Positions 18,085 to 26,525 of a stretch of DNA of 64,000 bases are shown piece by piece. The stretch is from Paraburkholderia rhizosphaerae. GTDB lineage: Bacteria > Pseudomonadota > Gammaproteobacteria > Burkholderiales > Burkholderiaceae. The stretch lies in contig NZ_SORE01000002.1 in assembly GCF_004366595.1 (NCBI RefSeq), forward strand, positions 310,001 through 374,000, in the 5' to 3' direction. Made by a program: the position numbers and the translations under genes. The notes beneath the pieces are model-generated. The model saw only the letters and a program-made list of their open reading frames with translations. It was not told where the DNA came from and did no database searches. Position 1 is the first letter of the stretch. Each line of letters begins with the position of its first letter.

Positions 18085-19536
18085 TCAGCAAACCTCTAAC
18101 TGCTGCGCCGTCGCATCAATCGCCCGCTCAGCCTTCTCAACAATCTCATCAATTTCACTCTTTGTGATAACAAGCGGTGGCGACAACAGCATTCTGTCTC
18201 CGGTCGCCCGCATGATCAGATGACCGTTGAAACAGAAATCACGGCAGATCGTGCCCACCTCCGCACCGTTTTCAAAGCGCTGACGCGTGCGCGGATTGCG
18301 CGCAAGCTGCAAGCCCGCGACCAGTCCAGTGCCAGCCACTTCGCCGACAATCGGATGATGGTCGAACGTGTCACGCAATAACCGCTGAAAGTAAGGTCCG
18401 GTGTCATGTTTGACACGCTCGACTATCTGTTCGTCACGCAACAGCGTGAGATTGGCAATGGCCACCGCGGCCGCAACTGGATGTCCGGAATAGGTCATCC
18501 CATGATTGAACTCGCCGTTTTCGATCAGCGCGCTCGCGATGCGATCATGGATGCCGACCGCGCCCATCGGCACATAACCGCTCGTGAGTCCCTTCGCGAG
18601 TGTGATCAGATCCGGCTCGAAGCCGAAATGCTGATGCGCGAACCATTCGCCGGTGCGGCCGAAGCCGCCGATCACTTCGTCGGCAACCAGCAGCACGTCG
18701 TATTGGCGGCAAATGCGCTGAATTTCCGGCCAATAACTCGATGGCGGGAAGATCACGCCACCCGCTCCCTGGAACGGCTCACCGATAAACGCCGCGACGT
18801 TTTCGGCGCCCAGTTCGAGAATTTTTGCTTCGAGCTGACGCGCGCGTTCGAGACCGAATGCGTCCGGTGTGACATCGGCAGCAGCCTCGCCGAAAAAATA
18901 CGGTTGCTCGATATGCACAATGTTCGGGACCGGCGAAGGCATCTGCTCGTGCATATAGTCCATCCCGCCGAGCGTGGCGCCCGCGATGGTCGACCCGTGA
19001 TAGCCGTTCTTGCGCGAAATCACATACTTTTTCGAAGCTTTGTCTTGTGTCGCCCAATATCGATGCGCGATGCGCAGCATCGTGTCGATGCTTTCCGAGC
19101 CGCTATTGCAATAGAAAAAGTGATTGAACGGCGCGGGCGTGAGTTCCGCCAGTAACGCAGACAGTTCGATAACGGGCGGATGGGTCGTCTTGAAGAATGT
19201 GTTGTAGAACGACAGGTCGTGCATCTGCCGGTAAGCGGCATCCGCGAGTTCCTTGCGCCCATAGCCGGCGTTCACGCACCACAATCCTGCCATGCCATCG
19301 ATGATCCGGTTGCCGTCGGAATCCCATAGGTAAACGCCTTCCGCCTTTACGATCACGCGGCTGCCATTGCGGTTCAGCGTGCCCATATCGGAGAAAGGAT
19401 GAATATGATGCGCGGCGTCGAGCGCGCGATACTCGGCTGTGCTGCGCGCATTTCGCGACGATTCGGCACGCTGCTGCTGAGCGTTGGCAGCTTGTGCGGG
19501 TGGCGCAAAGACGGCTGTTTCTGTCGTCAGGCTCAT
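18085..19536 (-). CDS. spuC: Class III aminotransferase, putrescine-pyruvate type
   Basis: A 483-residue PLP enzyme. It has the class III pattern: NSGSESIDTMLRIA for phosphate binding, VADEVIGGFGRTG with Asp286 holding the pyridine nitrogen, and the Schiff-base Lys315 in TLAKGLTSGY. It probably transfers the amino group of putrescine (or a related diamine) to pyruvate, giving 4-aminobutyraldehyde and alanine, as SpuC does in Pseudomonas. It sits 34 bases after puuA, so the cell seems able to use both the transaminase and the gamma-glutamyl route. Aspartate- or beta-alanine-type substrates cannot be ruled out. Confidence 0.85.
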   Translation of the reverse strand: MSLTTETAVFAPPAQAANAQQQRAESSRNARSTAEYRALDAAHHIHPFSDMGTLNRNGSRVIVKAEGVYLWDSDGNRIIDGMAGLWCVNAGYGRKELADAAYRQMHDLSFYNTFFKTTHPPVIELSALLAELTPAPFNHFFYCNSGSESIDTMLRIAHRYWATQDKASKKYVISRKNGYHGSTIAGATLGGMDYMHEQMPSPVPNIVHIEQPYFFGEAAADVTPDAFGLERARQLEAKILELGAENVAAFIGEPFQGAGGVIFPPSSYWPEIQRICRQYDVLLVADEVIGGFGRTGEWFAHQHFGFEPDLITLAKGLTSGYVPMGAVGIHDRIASALIENGEFNHGMTYSGHPVAAAVAIANLTLLRDEQIVERVKHDTGPYFQRLLRDTFDHHPIVGEVAGTGLVAGLQLARNPRTRQRFENGAEVGTICRDFCFNGHLIMRATGDRMLLSPPLVITKSEIDEIVEKAERAIDATAQQLEVC

Positions 19537-19570
19537 AGTGCCTCCAAGGTCAAACGGATGGCGCTGCGCA

Positions 19571-20905
19571 TTACACGTGCAGCAGCAAATGCCTGCGTTC
19601 CCACGAACTGATCACGCGGAAGAACGCTTCGTATTCGGTTTCCTTTAGCGTCAGGTAGGCTTTGACGAATCGCTCGCCGAGCGTTTCCGCAAGCGGCGTG
19701 CACGCGGCCATTAGCGTAAGACCCTCTTCGAGATTGCGCGGTAGCTGATAAGGCATCTCGTAACCGTCGCTCGACAGCGGCTCGGTCGGATTCAGACGTT
19801 GGGTCATGCCGAGATAACCGGCTGCAAGCGTGCCGGCAATTGCCAGATAAGGATTGCAGTCGACGCCCGGAATGCGGTTTTCGATCCGTCGCGCGGTGGG
19901 ACCGGAGTGCGGAATGCGGAAACCCACCGTGCGGTTGTCGTAGCCCCACTGCACATTGATCGGTGCGGCCATGAATCGCGACAACCTGCGATACGAGTTG
20001 ATATACGGCGCGAAAATCGGCATCAACGCAGGCGTGTATTTCTGCAGGCCCGCAAGATAGTTGTGAAATAGCCCGGTCGGTTCGCCGTCGCGTCCGGTGA
20101 AGAGGTTCTCGCCGGAGTGGATGTCGACAAGGCTTTGATGCACATGCATGGCCGAACCCGGTTCGCCTTCCATCGGCTTTGCCATGAAGGTCGCGTACAT
20201 CTGATGACGTAGCGCCGCTTCGCGCACCGTACGCTTGAACAGAAACACGCGGTCCGCGAGGTTAAGGGGATCGCCATGCAGGAAGTTGATCTCCATCTGC
20301 GCGGCGCCCACTTCGTGAATCAGCGTATCGACTTCGAGTTCCTGCACGTCGCAATACTCGTAGATGTCTTCGAAAAGCGGATCGAACTCGTTGACCGCCT
20401 CGATCGAATACGCTTGCCGGCCGGTTTCCGCGCGTCCCGTGCGGCCGATGGGCGGCCGTAACGGCAGGTCTGGGTCCTTGTTCATATCGACCAGATAGAA
20501 CTCGAGCTCGGGCGCGACGACCGGCTTCCAGCCCTTTGCCTGATAAAGATCGAGCACGCGGCGCAACACACGGCGTGGTGAAATCTCAACCGGCGTGCCA
20601 TCGAAATGCACGCAATCGTGAATGACCTGCGCGGTCGGGTCGACGGCCCACGGAATGATGCGGATCGTCGATGCGTCCGGCACGCACACCATGTCGGGAT
20701 CGGTGACCCCGGTCAAACTGCCGTCGGACGGATAGTCTCCCGTGACGGTTTGCACCATGACCGCTTGCGGCAAGCGCATCGCTTCGCCTGATTCGAACTT
20801 GCTACGCGGAATGATCTTGCCGCGCGCGATGCCGGCCATGTCCGGAATAATCGCTTCGATTTCGGTGATATGGTGCTTCTTCAGAAATTCATCAATGTCG
20901 TCCAT
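19571..20905 (-). CDS. puuA: Gamma-glutamylputrescine synthetase (glutamine synthetase family)
   Basis: A 444-residue glutamine-synthetase-like ligase. The N-terminus (EAIIPDMAGIARGKIIPRSKF) and the ATP/metal segments (EFYLVD, HEVGAAQMEIN, GEPGSAMHVHQSL, IPGVDCNPYLA) match the PuuA/SpuI group rather than GlnA. It ligates glutamate to putrescine with ATP, the first step of the gamma-glutamyl putrescine pathway. It is the second gene of the puuD-puuA-spuC unit, 53 bases after puuD and 34 before spuC. Confidence 0.88.
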   Translation of the reverse strand: MDDIDEFLKKHHITEIEAIIPDMAGIARGKIIPRSKFESGEAMRLPQAVMVQTVTGDYPSDGSLTGVTDPDMVCVPDASTIRIIPWAVDPTAQVIHDCVHFDGTPVEISPRRVLRRVLDLYQAKGWKPVVAPELEFYLVDMNKDPDLPLRPPIGRTGRAETGRQAYSIEAVNEFDPLFEDIYEYCDVQELEVDTLIHEVGAAQMEINFLHGDPLNLADRVFLFKRTVREAALRHQMYATFMAKPMEGEPGSAMHVHQSLVDIHSGENLFTGRDGEPTGLFHNYLAGLQKYTPALMPIFAPYINSYRRLSRFMAAPINVQWGYDNRTVGFRIPHSGPTARRIENRIPGVDCNPYLAIAGTLAAGYLGMTQRLNPTEPLSSDGYEMPYQLPRNLEEGLTLMAACTPLAETLGERFVKAYLTLKETEYEAFFRVISSWERRHLLLHV

Positions 20906-20958
20906 GATGGTTCTCGCGGTATTGTTGCGCGACGCGGTAAGTGGGTTTATGAGCCGGT

Positions 20959-21753
20959 TTATGGATTCACAAACGATGCATCCGCGACGCCGGTGCCGGT
21001 TCTGATGCGCATTCGTTCACAGCACGCGTCACCAAACGCGCGAAAGATCGCGCGCGATAATGGATCGGCGGCAAATTTCCATTCGGGGTGCCATTGCACA
21101 CCCAACGCAAAAGCGCGTGCACGGGTGACGCTGACTGCTTCGATCAAACCATCGGGCGCGCGTGCTTCAACGGTCAGGCCTTCGCCAAGCCGCTCGATTC
21201 CTTGCGCGTGCAACGAGTTCACGTGCACCGTCTGCGCATCTGACGCGAGACGCGACAACAGACCGCCGTTCACCACCTGCAACAGATGGGACGGCCCGTA
21301 TTGGGTGTCGAGATCATCGTCCTTGCTTTCCCGGTGATCGTCGTAGCCGTGAACGGTATGTACGTTCTGATGCAGCGTTCCGCCGAACACGACATTCATT
21401 TCCTGAAAACCGCGGCAAATCGCAAGTACTGGAACACCCGCGTCGACCGCAGCGCGCAACAACGGCAACGTGGTCGCATCGCGCGCGGCGTCATGCAGCG
21501 TGCCCGCTTCGCTTGGCGGACCGTTATAGCGATGCGGCTCGACATTCGAATAGCTGCCTGTGAAAAGCAATCCATCGATCGCGCCAATAATGTCGGTGGC
21601 CAGCTGCCGGTAGCCGAGCGCAGGCAGCACAACGGCGAGCGCTTGCGCGCCGTCGACCACCGCAGTCAGATACTTCTCGCCGGCCACATGCGACGGATGC
21701 GCGCCGATCAGGGTTCTATCAGCGCTTACGCCGACTATTGGTTTTGTTTGCAT
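20959..21753 (-). CDS. puuD: Gamma-glutamyl-GABA hydrolase (class I amidotransferase fold)
   Basis: A 264-residue enzyme with a class I glutamine amidotransferase fold. The nucleophile Cys113 sits in VLAICRGFQEMNVVFGG, and the His222-Glu224 pair in VQWHPEWKF completes the triad. PuuD releases glutamate from gamma-glutamyl-GABA, giving GABA, the last step of the Puu route. It leads the minus-strand putrescine unit and faces puuC across a 758-base intergenic region. Confidence 0.88.
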   Translation of the reverse strand: MQTKPIVGVSADRTLIGAHPSHVAGEKYLTAVVDGAQALAVVLPALGYRQLATDIIGAIDGLLFTGSYSNVEPHRYNGPPSEAGTLHDAARDATTLPLLRAAVDAGVPVLAICRGFQEMNVVFGGTLHQNVHTVHGYDDHRESKDDDLDTQYGPSHLLQVVNGGLLSRLASDAQTVHVNSLHAQGIERLGEGLTVEARAPDGLIEAVSVTRARAFALGVQWHPEWKFAADPLSRAIFRAFGDACCERMRIRTGTGVADASFVNP

Positions 21754-22511
21754 GACTAATGTTCAACCGCAACGGATGTTTGGGAACGCAACGACTTGCG
21801 TCAATAACGCTGCACAGATTGATCGCCGTCAGCGCATCGCGCCACGCGTTGTAAACAGACCAGCGGAGCGTCTCGCTGCACGTCGACGCACAAACGTCAG
21901 GCATCGAAGGACGCATGCAGGTGCCGGCCACGCGATGCCCGGACGCGCGCATAGACGCCGACGCGCCGCGCGAACACGTGCACCGGTCACAAGAACTGGG
22001 GAGATAACAGGGAAAAAGACGCGAACAGAGGCGCTAGGGCAACAACGAAGCGACGCCGTCTGAGTGAGTGGCGACGAAAGCGCGTGCGTAGACGACGTTG
22101 TGACGTCTGACCGAACGGCAGGAAAGAATGGTGAAGACGGACAGGAAGCGGCGCAACGCGAGCGTCGTGTAGATGCCGTTGTTGCTGTCGGCGTTGATGC
22201 AGTCAGTGCGAAGACACCTCGCGGGCTGACTACGGTTCCACCTTACCAAAGGGCCTCTGACTTTCACGATGACACCCGACTGGGCGATGTTGAAAGGAAT
22301 GAGCGTACATATTCAGGATATACGAGCCAGTAATCGTGTCAATTTCTTTATTCGTTCTGCTCGACAGATATGCACAATGGGCTACATGGTTTCTCCGCTG
22401 CGATGCATGGAAACGGTCTGGCTAGAATGTTTGAATCCGTTGCGAGTTGTTCATACATTACCCGTTTGTGTCACGCAAACTTCAAGAATGTGAAGCTCAA
22501 TCGACCGAGGC
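21754..22511. other. 758-base divergent intergenic region between puuD and puuC
   Basis: No frame here has a convincing start, ribosome binding site or protein signature on either strand. The part nearest puuC (about 22270-22500) is distinctly AT-richer and should hold the puuC promoter; the part near puuD is GC-rich. The length is unusual for this window and leaves room for several regulator sites, but I found no strong palindrome. Confidence 0.5.
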
Positions 22512-24011
22512 ATGCCGATGAAACAGAAGACACTGGCTTATTGGCAACACAAAGCGGTGACGCTTTCGATCGAAGGCCGCGCGTTTATCGATGGCGAGTA
22601 TCGATCTGCATCGACGTCGGCCAGTTTCGATTGCCGCAGTCCGACTGATGGTGGATTGCTGACGAAAGTCGTTGATTGTCGAGCGCCCGAGGTCGAACTG
22701 GCGGTGCAGGCGGCGCGCCGTGCATTCGATGCCGGTAGTTGGTCGGGGCTCAATCCGCGCGAGCGTAAAGCGATACTACTGCGCTGGGCTACTCTGATGC
22801 GCCAGCATCAGGAAGAACTGGCGCTGCTTGAAACACTCGATGTCGGCAAACCGATTGCGGATACCACGACAGTAGATGTGCCCGGCGCGATCTACTGCAT
22901 TGAATGGTTTGCGGAGGCGATCGACAAGGTGAGCGGCGAAGTCGTGCCGGCCGATCAGCACGTTATCGGTCTTGTGACGCGTGAACCGGTCGGCGTCGTC
23001 GCCGCAATCGTGCCATGGAATTTTCCGTTGCTGATGGCATCGTGGAAATTCGCACCGGCGCTCGCGGCGGGCAACAGCGTCGTGTTAAAGCCGTCGGAGA
23101 AATCGCCGCTCACTGCACTTCGCATCGCTCAGCTCGCGCACGAGGCCGGCATACCGGCGGGCGTGTTCAACGTGCTGCCCGGCGTGGGTGAAACCGGCAG
23201 ACTGCTCGCGCTGCATCGTGATGTCGATTGCGTGACGTTCACGGGTTCGACGAAGGTGGGCAAGATGATCATGCAATACGCGGGGCAGTCGAATCTGAAG
23301 CGCGTATGGCTTGAACTCGGTGGCAAGTCGCCAAACATCGTATTGGCGGATTGTCCGGATCTTGAGCGCGCAGCGCGTAGCGCAGCTGGCGCGATCTTCT
23401 ACAACATGGGAGAGATGTGTAGCGCCGGTTCACGCTTGCTGGTGCATCGTGCAATCAAGGACGAATTGATCGATAAGCTTGTCGTCGCGGCGCGCGGCTA
23501 TAGACCGGGCAATCCGCTGGACCCGGCGACATCGATGGGCGCGATCGTCGACGGCGCGCAACTTGCGCGCGTGCTCGATTACATCGAAGCTGGTCGCACC
23601 GAAGCGAAGCTGCTACATGGCGGCGCGCAGATGCTGCGCGAAAGCGGTGGTTACTATATCGAGCCAACCGTCTTCGAGGTCGCGACCCCCGACGCAAGGA
23701 TTGCGCGAGAAGAAATATTCGGTCCGGTACTGTCCGTCATGACATTCGACACAGTTGACGAAGCAGTGCGGCTCGCCAACGACAGCGACTATGGTCTTGC
23801 CGCCGCCGTATGGACCGCGAATCTGAGCACCGCACACGACGTTGCGCGCCGCTTGCGCGCGGGAACGGTGTGGGTGAATTGCTACGAGGAAGGTGGCGAT
23901 ATGAATTTTCCGTTTGGCGGCTACAAGCAATCGGGCAATGGCCGCGATAAATCACTGCATGCGCTCGAAAAATACACGGAACTCAAGTCGACGCTGATCC
24001 GGCTGCGCTAG
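22512..24011 (+). CDS. puuC: Gamma-glutamyl-gamma-aminobutyraldehyde dehydrogenase
   Basis: A 499-residue NAD(P)-dependent aldehyde dehydrogenase. Catalytic residues are in place: Asn170 (PWNFPLL), Glu268 (WLELGGKSPN) and the nucleophile Cys303 (GEMCSAGSRL). It has the PuuC/AldH-like N-terminus and C-terminal FPFGGYKQSGNGRDKS. It oxidises the aldehyde made by PuuB to gamma-glutamyl-GABA, and may also act on aminobutyraldehyde from SpuC. It is divergent from puuD. A second in-frame ATG at 22518 is an equally possible start. Confidence 0.88.
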   Translation: MPMKQKTLAYWQHKAVTLSIEGRAFIDGEYRSASTSASFDCRSPTDGGLLTKVVDCRAPEVELAVQAARRAFDAGSWSGLNPRERKAILLRWATLMRQHQEELALLETLDVGKPIADTTTVDVPGAIYCIEWFAEAIDKVSGEVVPADQHVIGLVTREPVGVVAAIVPWNFPLLMASWKFAPALAAGNSVVLKPSEKSPLTALRIAQLAHEAGIPAGVFNVLPGVGETGRLLALHRDVDCVTFTGSTKVGKMIMQYAGQSNLKRVWLELGGKSPNIVLADCPDLERAARSAAGAIFYNMGEMCSAGSRLLVHRAIKDELIDKLVVAARGYRPGNPLDPATSMGAIVDGAQLARVLDYIEAGRTEAKLLHGGAQMLRESGGYYIEPTVFEVATPDARIAREEIFGPVLSVMTFDTVDEAVRLANDSDYGLAAAVWTANLSTAHDVARRLRAGTVWVNCYEEGGDMNFPFGGYKQSGNGRDKSLHALEKYTELKSTLIRLR

Positions 24012-24054
24012 GTGGCGGTGCATCATCCCATACGCAAGCCGTGCGGCAATCGCG

Positions 24055-24132
24055 TCACGTCAGCACACGCACGCCTTCGGGCATCGCTTCGACACCGATT
24101 CCGTCGCCTGGGAGCAGGCCATGACTAACAGA
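24055..24132 (-). pseudogene. N-terminal relic of an isopropylmalate/tartrate dehydrogenase-type enzyme
   Basis: On the minus strand a short frame ends HGLLPGDGIGVEAMPEGVRV, then LT and a stop. The PGDGIGxE block is the conserved start of the decarboxylating dehydrogenase family (isocitrate, isopropylmalate and tartrate dehydrogenases), where it lies within the first 20 residues. The protein stops there and no start codon remains in frame just upstream, so this is a fragment. Confidence 0.45.
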
Positions 24133-24216
24133 TGCCGCATTGCGGTCACACCGCGGCATAAAATGTTTGCTCTGATGCGCGTTCGCGACAGGTCGACCAT
24201 CGAACGCGGTGCGACC

Positions 24217-25002
24217 CTACGCGCTGCCCGGTCCGTTCTCCTTGCGAGAACGGCGCGTATCGCGCACCGGTTGCGCTTCGCGCTGTGCGGTCTCGGCCTG
24301 CTCGAGCCGGCTCGCCGCTTCGCACACTTCATTGCGGAATTGCGCCAGTGCCGCGCGTGCGATGTCGGGCGGCTGTAACGCGGACCACAGCACATCGATC
24401 AGCCGATCCGCAGTCGCATCGATATCGGTGCGGCGATTGGCGAGCGTCGCTTCCCACAGCACGTGCTCCATCGGCCCGAACACGAGCGAACGCAACAACC
24501 GAAGCGGCATGTCCGCGCGCACCTGCCCGCTAGCCTGCCCTTGAGCGAGCACGCGCATTAACGGTGCGGTATACCGCCGATGCAGGCCCGTGAGCGCCTC
24601 GCCCAGTTCATGCTGTTGCGTGCGCCCTTCGGAAAGCACGAGTGAACAGAGTCCTGTGCCGTTGACGAGCATCAGCCGCAAATGGGTACGGACGATAAAC
24701 GCGAACTGCTGACGAACGCCGCCGTCGCGCGGCAGGCCCGACTCGATGGCTTCGATAATTTCGTCGTACCAGTCCCCAATGACGCGCGCACACAGTTCAC
24801 GCTTGCCGCGGAAATAGCTGAAGACGGTAGCTTCGGATATGCCGAGCCGATGCGCGATCTCGGCGGTGGTCGCGCGCTCGTATCCTTTTTCGGCGAACAC
24901 ATCGCGGCCGGCTTCGAGAATTTCCTTCACGCGTTGCTGCGATTTGCGTCCCGCCGGCTGCCTTCGTGATGCAGGCGCCTCGTCCCTTGTTACGCGCATC
25001 AT
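24217..25002 (-). CDS. TetR-family transcriptional regulator (likely controls liu genes)
   Basis: A 261-residue regulator with an N-terminal TetR HTH at about residues 45-66 (TTAEIAHRLGISEATVFSYF), preceded by a basic arm. The C-terminal ligand domain is longer than usual and ends in a charged Gln/Arg tail. It is divergent from the leucine-degradation operon beginning at 25278. The shared 275-base region holds three related palindromes, one touching this gene's own start, so it probably represses itself and the liu genes. Comparative studies describe a TetR-type leucine regulator, LiuQ, in betaproteobacteria; whether this is that protein needs a sequence comparison. Confidence 0.85.
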   Translation of the reverse strand: MMRVTRDEAPASRRQPAGRKSQQRVKEILEAGRDVFAEKGYERATTAEIAHRLGISEATVFSYFRGKRELCARVIGDWYDEIIEAIESGLPRDGGVRQQFAFIVRTHLRLMLVNGTGLCSLVLSEGRTQQHELGEALTGLHRRYTAPLMRVLAQGQASGQVRADMPLRLLRSLVFGPMEHVLWEATLANRRTDIDATADRLIDVLWSALQPPDIARAALAQFRNEVCEAASRLEQAETAQREAQPVRDTRRSRKENGPGSA

Positions 25003-25003
25003 A

Positions 25004-25016
25004 TGAGCCCAGTTCA
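25004..25016. promoter_or_regulatory. Imperfect operator copy at the TetR gene start
   Basis: TGAGC-CCA-GTTCA, one base off the inverted repeat seen at 25093 and 25200, followed by GATTT much like their GAAAT/AAAAT. It begins 2 bases outside the regulator's start codon, a position suited to autorepression. Confidence 0.4.
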
Positions 25017-25092
25017 GATTTCAGTGCCGGATGGCCCCGGCTCGGTTCGATACTAGCATGACAGGTAAGGTTCCGTTGCGTATTCTGATTTA

Positions 25093-25105
25093 TGAGCTTC
25101 GCTCA
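25093..25105. promoter_or_regulatory. Candidate TetR operator, copy 1 (liu promoter upstream side)
   Basis: A perfect inverted repeat TGAGC-TTC-GCTCA followed by GAAAT. It ends 10 bases before the -35 box of the candidate liuA promoter. Its 3' flank matches that of the copy at 25200. Confidence 0.55.
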
Positions 25106-25115
25106 GAAATACCTA

Positions 25116-25144
25116 TTGACGCTTACGTAAATCTGGCGTGAAAT
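25116..25144 (+). promoter_or_regulatory. Candidate sigma-70 promoter of the liu operon
   Basis: TTGACG (25116-25121) and TGAAAT (25139-25144) are spaced by exactly 17 bases. The expected transcription start near 25151 leaves a leader of about 125 bases before liuA. The promoter lies between two copies of the same palindrome. The element TTACGTAA (25123-25130), itself a palindrome, lies in the spacer. Confidence 0.5.
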
Positions 25145-25199
25145 GCGCAGTGTAGCGACGTTCAGTGCGAAGTCCTGCCTGACATGGTCGTCGTAATCC

Positions 25200-25212
25200 T
25201 GAGCCTTGCTCA
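25200..25212. promoter_or_regulatory. Candidate TetR operator, copy 2 (liu promoter downstream side)
   Basis: A perfect inverted repeat TGAGC-CTT-GCTCA followed by AAAAT, the second copy of the 25093 site. It lies about 50 bases after the expected transcription start, where a bound repressor would block elongation or form a loop. Confidence 0.55.
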
Positions 25213-25277
25213 AAAATCGCCGGTTACTGCGGTGCGGCATACGCGTTGAGCATCCGGCAGGACCCTGGGAGAAACGA

Positions 25278-26459
25278 ATGAGCACCCTGCCCGGACTGCA
25301 GTTCCCGCTTGGCGAAGAAATCGAAATGCTGCGCGACAGCATTTCGAACTTTGCGGCGAAAGAGATCGCGCCGCGCGCCGGCGAGATCGATCGGACCGAT
25401 CAATTTCCGATGGACCTGTGGCGCAAGTTCGGCAATCTCGGCGTGCTCGGTATGACCGTAGCCGAAGAGTACGGCGGCGCGAATATGGGTTATACCGCGC
25501 ATATGGTCGCGATGGAAGAAATCTCTCGCGCGTCGGCGTCGGTCGGCCTGTCGTACGGCGCACACTCGAATCTTTGCGTAAACCAGATTCATCGCAACGG
25601 CACTGAAACGCAGAAGCGCAAGTTTTTGCCGAAGCTCGTGTCGGGCGAACACGTCGGCGCGCTCGCGATGAGCGAATCGAATGCGGGTTCGGACGTAGTC
25701 AGCATGAAGTTGCGCGCGCGGAAAAAGGGTGACCGCTATGTGCTGAACGGTACCAAGATGTGGATTACCAACGGTCCCGATTGCGATACGTTGGTCGTCT
25801 ATGCGAAGACGGATATCGAAGCGGGCTCGCGCGGTATCACCGCGTTCATCGTCGAAAAAGGCATGCCCGGTTTTTCGGTTGCGCAGAAGCTCGACAAGCT
25901 CGGTATGCGCGGCTCGCATACGGGCGAGCTGGTGCTCCAGGACGTCGAGGTGCCGGAAGAAAACGTGCTCGGCGAACTGAACGGCGGCGTCAAGGTGCTG
26001 ATGAGTGGGCTCGATTACGAGCGCGCGGTTCTGGCGGGCGGACCGACCGGCATTATGGCGGCGGTGATGGATTCGGTCGTTCCATATATTCACGACCGCA
26101 AGCAGTTTGGCCAGCCGATCGGTGAGTTCCAGCTGATCCAGGCCAAGGTTGCCGATCTTTACACGACGTATCAGGCCTGCCGTGCATATCTGTACGCGGT
26201 CGGCCGCAGTCTCGACACACTCGGCAAGGACCACGTACGCCAGGTTCGCAAGGATTGCGCGGGCGTAATTCTCTACACCGCGGAGAAGGCCACGTGGATG
26301 GCGGGCGAGGCGATCCAGATTCTCGGCGGTAACGGGTATATCAACGAATATCCGGTCGGCCGCTTGTGGCGCGACGCAAAGCTGTATGAGATCGGCGCGG
26401 GCACGAGCGAAATCCGCCGCATGCTGATCGGCCGCGAACTGTTTGCGGAAACGATGTAA
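25278..26459 (+). CDS. liuA: Isovaleryl-CoA dehydrogenase
   Basis: A 393-residue acyl-CoA dehydrogenase that oxidises isovaleryl-CoA to 3-methylcrotonyl-CoA with FAD. Family marks: [13 protein letters not shown] and [10 protein letters not shown] in the middle domain, and the catalytic-base region [15 protein letters not shown] with the Glu at the position typical of isovaleryl-CoA dehydrogenases. The C-terminal [16 protein letters not shown] and [17 protein letters not shown] close the FAD site. I chose the ATG at 25278 because GGGAG lies 7 bases upstream; the frame is open further but has no other ribosome binding site. It is the first gene of liuABCD, 66 bases before liuB. Confidence 0.93.
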   Translation: MSTLPGLQFPLGEEIEMLRDSISNFAAKEIAPRAGEIDRTDQFPMDLWRKFGNLGVLGMTVAEEYGGANMGYTAHMVAMEEISRASASVGLSYGAHSNLCVNQIHRNGTETQKRKFLPKLVSGEHVGALAMSESNAGSDVVSMKLRARKKGDRYVLNGTKMWITNGPDCDTLVVYAKTDIEAGSRGITAFIVEKGMPGFSVAQKLDKLGMRGSHTGELVLQDVEVPEENVLGELNGGVKVLMSGLDYERAVLAGGPTGIMAAVMDSVVPYIHDRKQFGQPIGEFQLIQAKVADLYTTYQACRAYLYAVGRSLDTLGKDHVRQVRKDCAGVILYTAEKATWMAGEAIQILGGNGYINEYPVGRLWRDAKLYEIGAGTSEIRRMLIGRELFAETM

Positions 26460-26525
26460 CGCTAGTTTCGCAACAGCATCATCGGCAGCTGGGTTGTACA
26501 TCGGAGCACGAGGAGAGGGCACGCA

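Noticed and set aside
21719..22267. Two minus-strand frames in the puuD-puuC gap
   Set aside because: No ribosome binding site or protein family, and codon use does not resemble the neighbours. Left as intergenic.
22305..22335. Partial palindrome GTACATAT...ATATAC in the puuC promoter region
   Set aside because: The arms have mismatches and no regulator is next to it, so it is not better than chance.
25224..26522. 432-codon minus-strand frame opposite liuA
   Set aside because: It mirrors the acyl-CoA dehydrogenase codons, has no motif, and would cover the liu promoter region.
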